Shown here: positions 31,931 through 43,281 of the stretch, one piece after another
How positions within the stretch are numbered: the stretch's first letter is position 1
How the letters are laid out: the number at the start of each line of letters is the position of its first letter
NCBI GenBank assembly: GCA_026210745.1
Contig: CP110631.1
Location: 1,922,001 to 1,986,000, forward strand
Source of the DNA: Exobasidium rhododendri
Taxonomy: Eukaryota; Basidiomycota; Exobasidiomycetes; Exobasidiales; Exobasidiaceae
Reading direction: 5' to 3'
Length of the DNA: 64,000 nt
Program-made: the position numbers and the translations under genes
Notes under the pieces: model-generated
The model's database searches: none
Told to the model about the DNA's origin: nothing
Seen by the model: the letters and a program-made list of their open reading frames with translations, nothing else

Positions 31931-34251
31931 CTGATAGCGACAAGAAGAATGGGTCTGAGACGTCCAGCGGCAATGGTGGTAGTTCTAGTACGGGAAAAGG
32001 AGACTCTTCCTCCAAGTCGGACAAATCTGACGGCAACGATACGTCGAAAGGGTCAACTGTCACGCAGAGTACCTCGGAAAAGAACACTACGTCTACTACA
32101 GGAAGTTCCAGGCAACAGCAGACTTCCAGCAAGAGTGGGAATGACGATGACGATGGGCTACTGGGCATCAATCTTGGAGGACAAACTTTGTCAAACAGTC
32201 CTGCAAGCAAGACTCAAAGTTACAACAGTGCTACTGGTAGCAGCACTGGCCCGAACACACAGCACGGGTCAACATCAGCTGTACAAAACACGTCGAAAGC
32301 GTCACCGACAGCGACATCGCCGCAGGGAGCTGATACTAGTGACAATGGGGACTCACAGGCTCCAACAGGCGTGACAGGGGGTGAAAGTGCAACCAACACC
32401 TCAACGATTGGCTCGACTTTGGACGGCAATCCTCTCAACGGCACGGATAAGACCCAACAAGCACTTCCATCGACAGGAACCGCTACTTCCAGTGGGCCAA
32501 ATGCGACCCCCAGCTCACCTGACAGTTCCTCGACTTTGACAGAATTTCCCCTGTCAAGTCCTACAAGTGCTTCTTCAGCAGGTATCAACAGCAAGTCTGC
32601 TCCATTCCTTGACGAGCATCCTGTGACACAGACGACCGATAAGACACAGACACAGACACAGTCATCGAATACTACCACTGCTCTCCCTGAGCAGCAAGTG
32701 CAAAAGAGCGAACCGTCGACCAGTGTAGATAGTGGTACTGACTTTGAGTACGCTAATCGGCACAAATTGATCGTGCCTAGTGACGATGACGACGGTAAAT
32801 CAAATTCAGATACTTTGAGTAGCTCAATAAATACTTCATCAAACCAGAATACCACCGCAAGCTCCTCAAACAGCCAGAGTGTGGCTTCGATAGCGAAAGC
32901 TTCCATTGCAAGTATCATCGTAGCGAAAGGAGCGGCCACATCCCAGCCATCCAATACGACGATGATTGCAATCTTGTTCAAGTCGGTACTAAGCTGGTCC
33001 TTCCTGGCGTCTTCCCCAGAAACAGTCGCTCAGGTCTTCCTTTACATGCCTGCTTTGATATCCGAGGTGAGAACGATGCATGCGCCTCCCTTTGTCCCCT
33101 CTTTACTGACCCTTACTTTGCCTCGACATCTACGATCGTAGTCTGTCAATCTGACATCAGACCAAGTGATGACCATTCGCCTTCAAGAGTATGCTAGTAC
33201 GGCTTCGAACGGTCTTTCTCGTCGAGATGGGAGCAGCAACGGTCAGAGCCCTTTGTCCCTCTATCTCGCATATATCCCTACATCTGCTGCAATTGACTTG
33301 CAAGCGGTGGTGAAGGATTCATCGTCCATATTCTACACCTCTCCCAGCAATCAGGTAGCAAAAGCTTTGGTCGGAGATGTCGATTCTACCTATGACGTCC
33401 TTTCCATGCAGTCAGTCAACAAAGCCGACCTGATCAATTCTTCGCAGGCAGACAAAGACGAGGCTAGCAGCAGCAGCAGCAGTCCTTTGCGAAAAGCTAT
33501 GATTGCAGTCGGAAGTCTACTGGGAGTTGGCGTGGTACTTTTCTTTGCATGGCGAATTTGGAAGAACAACAAGAAGCAAGTCCGACATAACGCTAGACAG
33601 AGCGTATTAGCAGGAGGTGTGGCTGGCAGAAGAGGCACAGTACAAGCTCCTAGCCCGAACAGTCATTTGCGAGAGACGTGGACTCCCAGCGTGGACGAGC
33701 AAGAAAGAGTCTTGCATGGCCAATTGGCAGAAACTTGGGAGCATGAATTTGAGCCTGTAATGATGGAAGTGGACCCACACTCAACCCGGCGGGAAGATAC
33801 AAGCTTCGTTCTTTCTACTCCTCATCTTGGTTCGTCCAACGGGCACTCCGATCCTTTCGATGATATCACTGCTAATAAAAGTAGTCAAGAAACAGAGAGG
33901 TCAGGAAGCCGTAGCCCCCAACGCAACACTCTGCTTTCTCACCTGAATGGCTTTGAGAACGATCGGAAGAGAGGTAGCTCAGCGTCAAATCTGACTGAAT
34001 CGCAGAGAATACAGCAAGACTACGTTGGACTGAACGATGACACTGGTACGCTACCTAGTCCAAAGTCGCAGAAAGCCGGTGGTGATGCCGTCTACCAAGA
34101 TCAATACGATAGGCCGCAACAATATACCTCTAGTCATGCCTATGGACTAAATCCATCGTTAAGTCGAAGTAAGAAGCGAGGAAGCAAAGGCAGTATCTCT
34201 TCCAGCATCATCGGTCGACCTGAGATGCATAGTAATAGCATGCTTCTATAG
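30763..34251 (+). CDS. MSB2: Msb2-type signalling mucin
   Basis: Two exons, 30763-33066 and 33142-34251; 1137 residues. Msb2 is a plasma-membrane sensor feeding the filamentous-growth/pathogenicity and osmotic MAPK pathways; in smut fungi it helps sense surfaces. Seen: hydrophobic signal segment at the N-terminus (IFVVMTLVFIIIHLQYTLA); a long Ser/Thr/Asn/Asp-rich, presumably O-glycosylated region with a 17-Asp run; the Hkr1-Msb2 homology domain across the intron, about residues 738-856 (LSWSFLASSPETVAQVFLYM, then LYLAYIPTSAAIDLQ and SIFYTSP); a transmembrane helix about 887-908 (AMIAVGSLLGVGVVLFFAWR); and a 229-residue cytoplasmic tail beginning with basic residues. The intron (33067-33141) interrupts the homology domain, and splicing joins ALISE to SVNLTS, as the family requires. 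ATG at 30763 is chosen over the preceding GTG. Confidence 0.85.
31879..31929 (+). repeat. (GAT)17 coding microsatellite in MSB2
   Basis: Seventeen perfect GAT units encode a poly-aspartate run in the predicted extracellular mucin region. It is flanked by alternating Asp-Ser codons. Trinucleotide repeats of this purity are prone to length variation between strains without loss of frame. Confidence 0.95.
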
Positions 34252-34706
34252 ACTTGAGCCTCCTTCCCCTTCCATCCCTTCCTTCTTTCCTCTCCTCCTT
34301 TCCTTTGCCCGCTTGCCCCCTCTAGGCTTTCACTATTCACCATACTAATACTCCCCTTTACCCCTCCTCTTTTGCTTGTCAGCATGCATACTCTCGTTAG
34401 ACACTATGTCATTACCCTCTTCTTCCTGGACGCCCACCCTCCTGTCTTTCCGCTCATCATGCGTCCGTAAAACCATTGCTCTTAGAGACCGTGTCGCGGG
34501 GCGGCGTGGAGGCTATAGAGATAAACCAATTCAACTCTGTGCGAAAAAGCGCATATAAAGAAAGGCACTCCTTGAAAAGGATCAGTGCCCATAATATTAC
34601 TACAGTATTCTCACTGTACCTCTCATCTTTCTTGTCTACCTGTCTGGGTTCTGACGCGCTCCCCCTACAAACCTCCCTCCTCTCCCACTATTGCGCAAAG
34701 GGCAAC
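34252..34706. other. Intergenic region between MSB2 and UGO1
   Basis: 455 bp between tandem plus-strand genes; strongly pyrimidine-rich at the start. The UGO1 frame is open from 34476, but that stretch does not look coding. Nothing else seen. Confidence 0.6.
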
Positions 34707-36676
34707 ATGTCATCGTCGCCGTCGTCCTCTTCTACCGGTGGCAGCCACCCTAATCGGCCATATTATAAGCCCTCGGACAGCAATGCAGCTTATATCGCAA
34801 CTGCACCTCGATTCAGCTCCAATACCTCTGCCGCTACGAATGCAGGAACCCAACGTTCAGTCAGTAATGCAGCTCCACTTCCTCCCACATCTAATCGATA
34901 TGCTTCTGCCTCTCTCGATAGCGATGTCGTAAATCTGGGAGACAGTACTTATGCGAGCCAGATGTCTGATGCAACAAAGGCACTTTTCCTCTCAGCCGCT
35001 TTCCAATACGCTTCGACTTGTCTGGCTATGCCTTTTGAAGTAGGTAAATTACTGTTGCAAGTACAGTGGGTTCCCAAGGATGAAGTTTGGATTGCTTTCG
35101 GTGAGATGGAACGAGAGGATGAAATGAAGCAAAGGGAATCTTCTCGTCGTCCAGTACAAGCGCAACGTTCTTCTATAGGTAGGAACGAGTGGAATGAAGG
35201 GGAACAGGAAGGCGATGAAAACGAGCATGATTCGGTACTTTCAGAGAGAGAAGACTGGCTAGATGACGACGGCGAGGAAATTGAGAGACCAGACTTTGGG
35301 GGTGAAAGAGACGAATTGTCAGATGAGGAGGAAGCAGAAGCGTACTTCAAAGATCTGACGAACTCATCATCTCGACCTTCCAACGTCGAACGTTCATCCG
35401 CAAGGAGGAAGCGAAGACAGACTGATTCGTACGGCTATGTGATGCGTAAAAGCATACACGAGGACGGAGCGAGGCCAGAGTTTGTCATGCCGGTAGTCGT
35501 ACGAGGTGGCGTATGGGAGATGATCAAAGCAGTAGGGAGAGGAAAGGAAGGATGGCTTGGACTGTGGAAAGGTGAGTGTCTACAAAAGCAGTGAGAAGCA
35601 GGGGCTTAGCAGCGTTGACTAAAAGGATCTCTCCACATCCAGGAACGTTTACTACTTTTACGTTGGATGTCTGCACTTCGACGATCCAGCCCATCGTCTC
35701 CTCCATACTTTCGCTCGTGGCGCCTTCCGCCTTGACGTCCCTTCCACTGCCTTATGCACCTCATCCTTACCGATCCTTGACGCTTCTTCTAACTTCCCAT
35801 CTCGTGACGGGGGTCATCTTGTCGCCTATAGACTTGGTCCGAACTCGATTGATCGCTCAGTCGACTTTACCACCTCATCGCAAGTACTCATCACCCAAGG
35901 ACGCTCTCTCGCAAATGCTCGAGGAAGAAGGTGGATGGAAGACAGTGTATCTGCATCCCAATCTCTTGATTCCCACCATACTAGACTTCAGTTTTCGACC
36001 TTTGTTCAGCCTTGGAGCGCCATTACTGATCGAACACAAACTTCGATTGGACCCCTTGACCAACCCAGTCAGTTACTCTCTGGCGGAGTTCTGCATCTCG
36101 AGCGCCAGCCTCCTCATCACACTGCCGATAGAGACAGTCCGACGAAGGCTTCAGCTGCAAGCTAGAGCCGCTTGGGGGAAACAAACGATCACAGTGCATG
36201 GAAGTCGATCCAAGTCGTCGAATCCTTTCAGTACAACGTCGTCCTCGCCTTCCAAAGCCGGTAGCAATCAGGCCGATACAAAAGCCAGTGTCAGCGGTAC
36301 TGTACCTAAGCAAGTGCTGGGTAGACCGCTAAGGACATGCGTAGAGACGAGGCCAAAGCCGTACGAGGGTGTCATGGAAGCCATCTACCGCATCCTGATT
36401 GAAGAATCTAGCATCTCACCAGACAATAAGTTGCTGAAGCTAAAGGTTAAGCTGCCCGATGCTTCCGCTTCCACCACTACTAGTAATCCCTCCGCGAACA
36501 ATGCTTCGATGCAAGACAGTGGGATCCTAGCAAAGCAAGGTCACTCCTCGTTGGGAGGCCTCTTCAGCCTCTATCGTGGATTCGGTTTCGCTATCGGCGC
36601 CAATGCTCTCGTCTTTGTCCTCACCACCGTCACCGGTGAACGAGCGAATCGAACTTCCGGATGGGCAGAAATATAG
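34707..36676 (+). CDS. UGO1: Ugo1-like mitochondrial outer-membrane fusion protein
   Basis: Two exons, 34707-35571 and 35643-36676; 632 residues. Ugo1 is a diverged mitochondrial-carrier-family protein of the outer membrane that links Fzo1 and Mgm1 during mitochondrial fusion. Seen: disordered Ser/Asn-rich N-terminus; a carrier-like helix with the diverged signature (AFQYASTCLAMPFEVGKLLL); an acidic insert; a segment resembling the carrier loop (VWEMIKAVGRGKEGWLGLWK, joined to GTFTTF); a better-conserved repeat with LSPIDLVRTRLIAQS; then LPIETVRRRLQLQA; and a C-terminal membrane segment with GFAIGANALVFVLTTV. The P-x-[DE]-x-[VL]-[KR]-x-[KR] motif occurs in degenerate form, as expected for Ugo1 rather than a transport-competent carrier. 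The intron was placed from GT-AG and frame; the ATG at 34707 is the first after a pyrimidine-rich leader. Convergent with ALG2, 245 bp apart. Confidence 0.85.
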
Positions 36677-36921
36677 TACTGGACCACCAACTACTCTTCG
36701 TCTCTACGGAAATGTACTGCGATTTCCCATGCATTCGTCTCTCTTCCTTCTTGCCAAATTAAGCCCACCCCTCCAGTACTCTTTCCTTCTTCCACACGCC
36801 GATCTAAACTAGCCTGGAGGACTTCTGCCTTCTCACACTTTGATCTTGACGATATAATATTTTTATTAACATGCCATTAATTATGGGCCATTTAAGGGTG
36901 ATCGATTTACACAACAAGCCA

Positions 36922-39127
36922 TCAAACTGGCAAACTGGTCGCTCCTGCTCGCTGAGAATCCAGTGACTTCTTTAAGACGGAAATCGATTCCCTCGCGGTG
37001 GCTATCTGATGTGCGAAGTTGGTGGACTCTTTGCCGTTGTAGTAGACCACCACGATGAAGCTGCGCATTGAAAATAGTGGAATCGGAAAGAGAACGCTGT
37101 CAATACTGTGTATGCTCATCACCATCCTCATTCAAGAAGTGAAATCACTCACGCTAGCATCATCAGATTGAACACTGTTGCGGAGGTCGAGAAAAAGGGG
37201 GAAGTATCAGCGCCGTATGTCGTCTCTCTTTTCTTCTCCCTTTCTAGAGCCACCTCGACTTACTTCCGACTGCAATACTCCACTGTAAGAGGCCTTCATC
37301 ACTCCGGACTGGACCTTTCTCGTCGACTTCTTCAATGCATTTCTCGAAAGCCACGCTCATTGCTTGCAAGGAGAAGAGCGCCTTTGTGCGATCCTTGGCA
37401 TTTACAGCGACTTGACTTCGTTGCTCTTCATTCAGACACAACAAATCTAGTGCAGCCTTGCCCCATACCTTTGCGTTAGGTCGACGTAGTAGCCCAGTGC
37501 CGCGCTTGTTAGCATACACGACTGCTCCGTTATCTGTGTCTGCCGTCTGTTGAATGGACAAATCGACTACACTTTCCATTGGACCACCGGAATTTGTTGC
37601 CACGACTGGGAGACCGACTGCCATTGCTTCTAGTGGCACGATACCAAAGTGTTCTTCCGTTGGGGTGTATAGTAGGACCCTTGTGTGGGGATGAGCCAAG
37701 AGAGCACCTAGCAAAGCCATGGGAATACTAGGCAAGAAGATGACACTGGCCGCAAGAAGCTCTTTGAGAGGCGGTGAGCTCGCGGAAGGCTCAGACGGGC
37801 TAGCGTTGTTGTAGAACAGAGTAAAGTGAGACAGCGAATAAGCATCACACTGAGCTTGTAGCTCTTTCAGTGTGATGATATTCTCTTGTAGTCGATAATC
37901 GTATCCTCCTGCCAAGACGAGTCGTAATCGTGAAGAGTTCCCTAACGCTGCATTTTCCTTTTGCACTTGCACAAATGTGTCGATAGCCAGCGCTATATTC
38001 TTTTTTGCCTCGAAGCGATTGATGGATAAGAGTGTTGGTCGATCGCTGCAAGGAGACGACAGTAAGAGTCAGTCGCTTTGTCCGCCGCACGAGAATCTCG
38101 AACGGGCTCACTTGTTCTCAATGAGAGCACGAATGCCCGCTTTGACTGAAGTCACACTCTTGCCTTTGTCTGCAAACGTTTCTTGCTCTTCTCGAGCTTT
38201 CAATTTGACGTTGGCTTCCTCAATCTTCTTCGTCTCGTACAAGGAGAGATCGATACCCGGGTAAACGACCCTAGGGATACGAGCGAGACGATGAAACGTC
38301 TTGATGAATTGATTTGAAGTGAACTGCGAATTGACCATGATTTTATCCGAAGTACCTGCACATAGAAGTCGGGGAAGTATGAATACGGCCAATCTCCTCT
38401 ACACTTCGACCACCGTCTCGCAAAGAACTCACTAATGGTAAGTTCTTCCAGCATATCAAAAGGGATTCTATAGATCGTGCGGAGAAGTCCTGGTCCAGAC
38501 TGACCACGATCGATTGCCTTCTGTCTGGCTATGCTGTTCCCGACTTCTTTGTCTGGATAATGGCAGTAGAAGATGACTCTGGTGGTTGTCAGAATTCGCA
38601 GAGCTGGAACACAGGCGGATAGTTGGTCTACGATAAAGATATCGAAGCTTTGTAAAGGCGGCAAAGATGTGAGGTGTCGATATAAGAAGCGAGGAATAGC
38701 ACCAGGAAAACGGAAAGCGAATAATGCGATAAGTAGCTGGAAGGTTAACGAGAATTGTCGCATGATTGCTAGAGGCAGATTAAATGCTGAGAGGAAGGCT
38801 CGAGGAATACCAGTCTTGACATGGTTTACACGTAGAGTGCCTGAGAAAAAGCATAATGTGAAACGAGGATCGATTTTACAGTGTTGGACGAATGAAGGGC
38901 TGTTCGAGAACCTGCTATCAGAACTTACCGTCTCGGGTCTGCTCGAAGCAGTGATTGGGGTCATGCCATGAAGTGAAGATCTCCACCTCGTGACCGCGGT
39001 CTTGCAACCCTACAGCAGCATCCACCACTAGTCTTTCAGCACCTCCGATGCCCAGGTCAGGGTGTATGAATGCGATCCTGAATGTCTTGTCCCTCAAATC
39101 AGGACCTGTGAATGACGTTGACGACAT
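36922..39127 (-). CDS. ALG2: Alpha-1,3/1,6-mannosyltransferase ALG2
   Basis: Six exons: 38929-39127, 38433-38840, 38112-38355, 37264-38045, 37153-37174, 36922-37060; 597 residues. ALG2 adds the second and third mannose of the dolichol-linked oligosaccharide on the cytosolic face of the ER. Seen: [19 protein letters not shown] at the N-terminus (GGAE donor/acceptor region); a hydrophobic segment after [11 protein letters not shown]; the [16 protein letters not shown] block; [12 protein letters not shown]; and the GT-B family 4 nucleotide-sugar site around [19 protein letters not shown] with the E-x7-E pattern. The last three exons give a C-terminal helix of about residues 536-559 (WSIAVGMFNLMMLAFIVVVY). 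It appears only when a 22-nt micro-exon is included; reading through gives a short polar tail. The model sums to 598 codons. Confidence 0.92.
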
Positions 39128-39546
39128 CACTGCTCAAAAGTAAGCCGGAGGACGACGATGTCGTAAGAAGGAAGCGCGATCAAACAGATTCTCTTCTTCC
39201 CCAGGATCTGGCAGTTAAGTCCGCGTCACGCACCGAGCACTAGACCTGTTCTTCTATTTTACGCGGCGGCGAATGAAGGGTGCACTAATTTCGTTCAACT
39301 ACTTGTCTCCTCACAGAATGACACGCTTCGTCAGTACACCGCCTACACACCAGCTCTTTCTGGCGAGAACAAAGGCTCGCAAGGTATATCAATTGAAGAC
39401 AAGAGAGTAACTTTTACAGATAGCAACATGATCAAGCTACAGATCGAACGGGAAGATGAAGGGTGGTGTGAGCATTGGGGTGGAAGGACGCATCAAAAAA
39501 CTGAAATCGGACGAAAGACCTGGGATAGACTTCCTTGAGATCCTGT
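39128..39546. other. Intergenic region between ALG2 and the FNT transporter
   Basis: 419 bp between tandem minus-strand genes, holding the transporter 3' end and the ALG2 promoter. No coding frame or RNA gene seen. Confidence 0.6.
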
Positions 39547-40540
39547 CTACGACGCAGCGCTTCTTTCAATGTCGTTTTTCCATTCAGCACTCTTTCGTTG
39601 GGGTCCAGATACTGTACCAGTCGGAGATGAATTTTCAATGTGAGTGACTTCAAGGTTGTTGGGGTCGAATTCATCTCCTCCGTGCATGTATACGAGGGGA
39701 AGGACCAGAATGGCTGCACCAACAATGTTTCCAAGGAAGGATGCAATCATGCTCTTCCAGATGTATTCACCAGTTCCAAAGTTGGCCTTGCCAGTCATGA
39801 GACCCTCAGGGATCAAGAACATGTTGGCAACAACGTGATCATACCCGGCCGCTGCATAGAAGAAGATTCGATGAGAGGGTCAGAAATTCCACTTGCGCAG
39901 ATACGATGTTGTAAATTGTAGAGCGGTACTCACCAACGAAGAAGAAGATTGGAATATAGGCAGCGAAGATCTTGGAGACAACGTCCTTGGCGAGTGAAGC
40001 CATGAATACAGCAGCAACAACGGAAAAATTGCACCCAATACCTCGAAGGAAGATTTCACGGAAATTGACGGCAGAGACTTTTGCATCAGCTCCTGCGGCA
40101 GCTCCTACGTTCATTGCGTCGGAATAAATTCCACCGAAGTGCACGATCAAACCAGCATAGGCCAAAGCTCCAACCAAATTTCCGACGAATGCAATGGTCC
40201 AATCCAACAAGAATGCCCAATAGGGAACCTTTCTCTTGACCGTGGACATGATCATGATGGCCATTGACGCTGTGACGAGATCAGCTTGGAAGATGACGAT
40301 CATGATCAAACCAATGGGGAAAACAGCACCCTGAATGATCTTGAGAAGACCGGGAGCATTGAGTGTCAACCATGGATCTGCTGAAAGGACTTGCACAAGA
40401 GTCGCACCAAGAGACAGGAAGATACCTGCTAAGAAAGCTTTGCAGAATCTGACTCCAAGAGCCATCTTGTGTTTCTTAGGACCTGATTCGATCCAAGCCC
40501 AGGTGGCCTGCTCAAGGGTAATCATCTGAGGAGCCGACAT
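39547..40540 (-). CDS. Formate/nitrite transporter (FNT) family protein
   Basis: Two exons, 39934-40540 and 39547-39851; 303 residues, the usual FNT length. FNT proteins are pentameric channels or transporters for small monovalent anions (formate, nitrite, acetate or lactate, hydrosulfide). Six hydrophobic segments are visible. The two broken-helix constrictions are present: QADLVTASMAIMIM (the Omega-loop side, with the central Thr) and RGIGCNFSVVAAVF. The intron joins FFFVG to AGYDHVVANMFLIPEGL, which carries the conserved pore histidine (His208 here), the residue needed for substrate protonation or gating. The C-terminal ~50 residues are soluble. The substrate cannot be told from sequence. 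No nitrate-assimilation genes lie nearby. FNT genes are patchily distributed in fungi, so transfer or repeated loss is a fair question. Confidence 0.92.
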
Positions 40541-41956
40541 AGTGATGATATGGGCGAAGGGGTAGGGTTCAGGTACGATCGATGGTAGACGAAGAAGACT
40601 TCGAGAGAGAGGGGATGAAGAGGGGGGGTTTGGTGACGAGTTTTCTGAGAAGGTGTGAAAAGCGCAACCGCCTTTATATCTTCCTTACTCACACCTCCGA
40701 TCAGCTATCCTTCCTTGACATCCCTCTTCTCACACCCGTCTTTCAGATACAGACCGGGAAATGGTCGAGACGGTGGTGCACAAGATATCGATGCTAGTCT
40801 ACCAAAACTCACTGCCTCCACAATTATTCAATCCAAACTAAACGACCAGATTGGCCGCTATCGTCCGGCTTTTGCGCAGCGTCAGCTCTCAGAAAATAAC
40901 ACCGTCAAGTCCCCTCTCATCTTCTCTCGCATAATCTCTATCACCGCTCTCCCCTTACTCGATGAAATAAAGGCATCGACGGCTCTTATCTTTCAAAGTC
41001 GATCGTGCGGAGCTGGAACAGTATCCCAAAGAATGATTTGCCAAAGATTACGAAAGTACGCACTTAATTCCTCATGACCATAAATCTGATAGTATTCTTG
41101 ATTCTTCCCATATATCTCTAGCTCCTCAGTAAGGGGGAGGGGAGAGGACTTGAGTCACCAAGAGAGAGCAGAATATCATCTTAGAGAATTGAGTTGCATG
41201 TCGCGATGCGCGCTACTGTCACTATAGTAAATCGTTCTAGCAAAAAGAAAGGTTAATTTAAGCAGGTCTTGGCGGTTTTTTGGCCAATTAAGCTGCTCTA
41301 TTTCCCAGCAATAATCACTGATAAGGCAATCTTAAATTCGACACTCGAATTGTCCCACTGAATCAAGATGGTGTGGAGCACTCGATAAGACACACTAGCA
41401 CGCTTCGCATCGCTTCGTTTCGATACTAATCAGGAGTAGCAACTGCCTCAGAACACTCTACAAGGGCCCTAGGGAGGCAGTCCGTGCAGGTATAGATAAG
41501 GATCAAAGGGAGAGGCCATGAAAGGGTCAAAGCGGCTCCTGCTGTATACTTTGTGGATGAGGGGGGGGGGGCTCCTGTAGGACAAAGCGGGGGGTGAAAG
41601 TACAAATGGGCTGCCCGTAGGCCGTCCTACACTCTCATCTTCCTCTCAATGCCTCTCTTCAGTGGAGATGTTCAGCAGGGTTGGTTGCATTCGACAAACG
41701 TGCCCACCAAAGGACACTTGCGACAATGCACATCAGAGCAGGCATGCTTATCTTTCCTGCACGACTAGTTGCCAACGGCAGCTAGCATCTTGGACATCCG
41801 ATGCCGCCGACTTGAAGTCTCCTCCGGCTTGCCCGTGGTTGCGAGTGGAAAAAGTCCAATGCGGGCTTGACTTGTCTGACCAGACAAACTTAGACGGACG
41901 TAGATGAGTTTAATCTAAAATCTCGCCGAAGCGATTAGTCAGCCGTAGATCCTCCC
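40541..41956. other. 1.4-kb gene-free interval upstream of the FNT gene
   Basis: Lies between the start of the FNT gene and the stop of the JLP2 homologue, both minus strand. The open frames within it (for example 41662-41907) have no family features. A run of about ten G lies near 41562. It presumably contains the FNT promoter and leader. Confidence 0.55.
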
Positions 41957-42988
41957 CTACATGAAACTGTCATCACTTTGACCATCTTCGCCTTCGTCAT
42001 CTTCTTCCGCCTTATCTTCCGTCAAGCCTACTTCTTCCCTTTCTTGTGCTTTCACACGTCTCAACCTGTCCTTTTCTCTCTTAGCAGCTTCCATAGCTTC
42101 GCTCGAGTAGATGCTAGAGTAATCTCTCGCATCTTTCTCCTCTTTTCGCCTTCGTATCTCGGCCAATTCTTGATTCCTCTACTCCGCAATACGACGCTGC
42201 GTCAGTCGTCTTTGCAATCATTTCATCACGCAACATACTCCGAAGATAACTCACTAATTCATTGCCCACTAACCTCTTTGCTTGCTGTCGAATCTTCTGC
42301 CTTTCCATTCGAACAGCCTCGTGGTCTACCTTTTCCTCTCGCTTAGTCTTGTTCAGTCGATTGACAATGACGTTCTCCCGAGTCTTGACAAAGTGCCGCC
42401 TTACCTACAGCAGCAAAGAGTCCGAAAAAAGGAACATCAGAATTTGTATGTCAGGCAAGACTCAACCTCGGCCGACATTAAAGTTGACCTACGTTTCTCT
42501 CGTTGTGAAACATGACTGTCCCTATGGCTAGATCGCCGGTCTTCTTGATGTTACTCCAAGGAGTGTAGATGATCTGTTGATTATCCTTCTTGTTACCTTC
42601 AATACTATTCGCTTTGACCAGCTGACTCAGGTCGTCCAGTAAAGCGGTTGGTATTCTTTCCCATGTAGTGTCAGGTGGTAGGCGCAAGTAGACGTGTGCG
42701 GACGAGAGCTGTTCGGAAGTGATACAGGCATTTATGTAGTGAGAACATGAGGGATAGGATTCTCCGAGACAGAAACAAGGCCTACCTTGTCGACGTGGAA
42801 CCAGACGTCTTCTTCATCTCCATACTTGATCAGGTCCTCATTCTCCACTTTGTCTCTGCCCATGTATATCGTTGCAGGAGGGTCGATACCTACAGGTAAA
42901 AAAATTTGATGAGCATGGAAAGATAATTGTTGCAAACCAGTCCTTACCTTCTGCCATACCCACATGTTGAAGAGAAGAAGAGCACCAT
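41957..42988 (-). CDS. JLP2: Jlp2/CCDC25-family NFACT-R protein
   Basis: Five exons: 42964-42988, 42786-42889, 42493-42708, 42274-42404, 41957-42176; 231 residues (human CCDC25 has 208). The assembled start [20 protein letters not shown], followed by [19 protein letters not shown], then [21 protein letters not shown] and [14 protein letters not shown], matches the NFACT-R fold that the family shares with Rqc2/NEMF. The C-terminal half is a basic-acidic helix ending in DDSFM, like the DSDEFM ending of animal homologues. The molecular role in fungi is unclear; the human protein is reported as a DNA sensor at the plasma membrane. The first exon is only 25 nt and uses a GTGGGT donor. A better-looking GTAAGG donor 16 nt downstream would shift the frame to an early stop. 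All junctions restore conserved residues and the lengths sum to 232 codons. Confidence 0.9.
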
Positions 42989-43281
42989 GAAGATGCCGTG
43001 CTCGAGGAGAAGGTGATCCTGCAGCGTATCGCACCTAACCCTCTCTTTCGCTACAGAAATATTTTAGCCGTTCGGAAGCCAGTATGATACTGTACCAAGA
43101 ATGCAAGATGGGAAATCCTCGGCGAGAAACACGTGATGCTTCGCGCTTTAGCCCGTTTGAAACGCCGACAGAGGGAGCAACATCTAATAGCAACACTAAG
43201 GACGACCAGTCAAGCCACACACGACTTTGCAGCATCACGTCGACATACTCGAGCTCTCAGCCCCATCAGACGCTTTACAAG
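42989..43281. promoter_or_regulatory. Divergent promoter of JLP2 and the Aurora kinase
   Basis: 293 bp separate the two chosen start codons. The kinase frame stays open upstream to an ATG at 43084, so the true intergenic distance could be as short as 95 bp. No clear factor site recognised. Confidence 0.5.

Noticed and set aside
32220-32981. 253-codon minus-strand frame inside MSB2
   Set aside because: Its Val/Ser/Leu/Cys-rich composition mirrors the repetitive Ser/Thr codons on the other strand.
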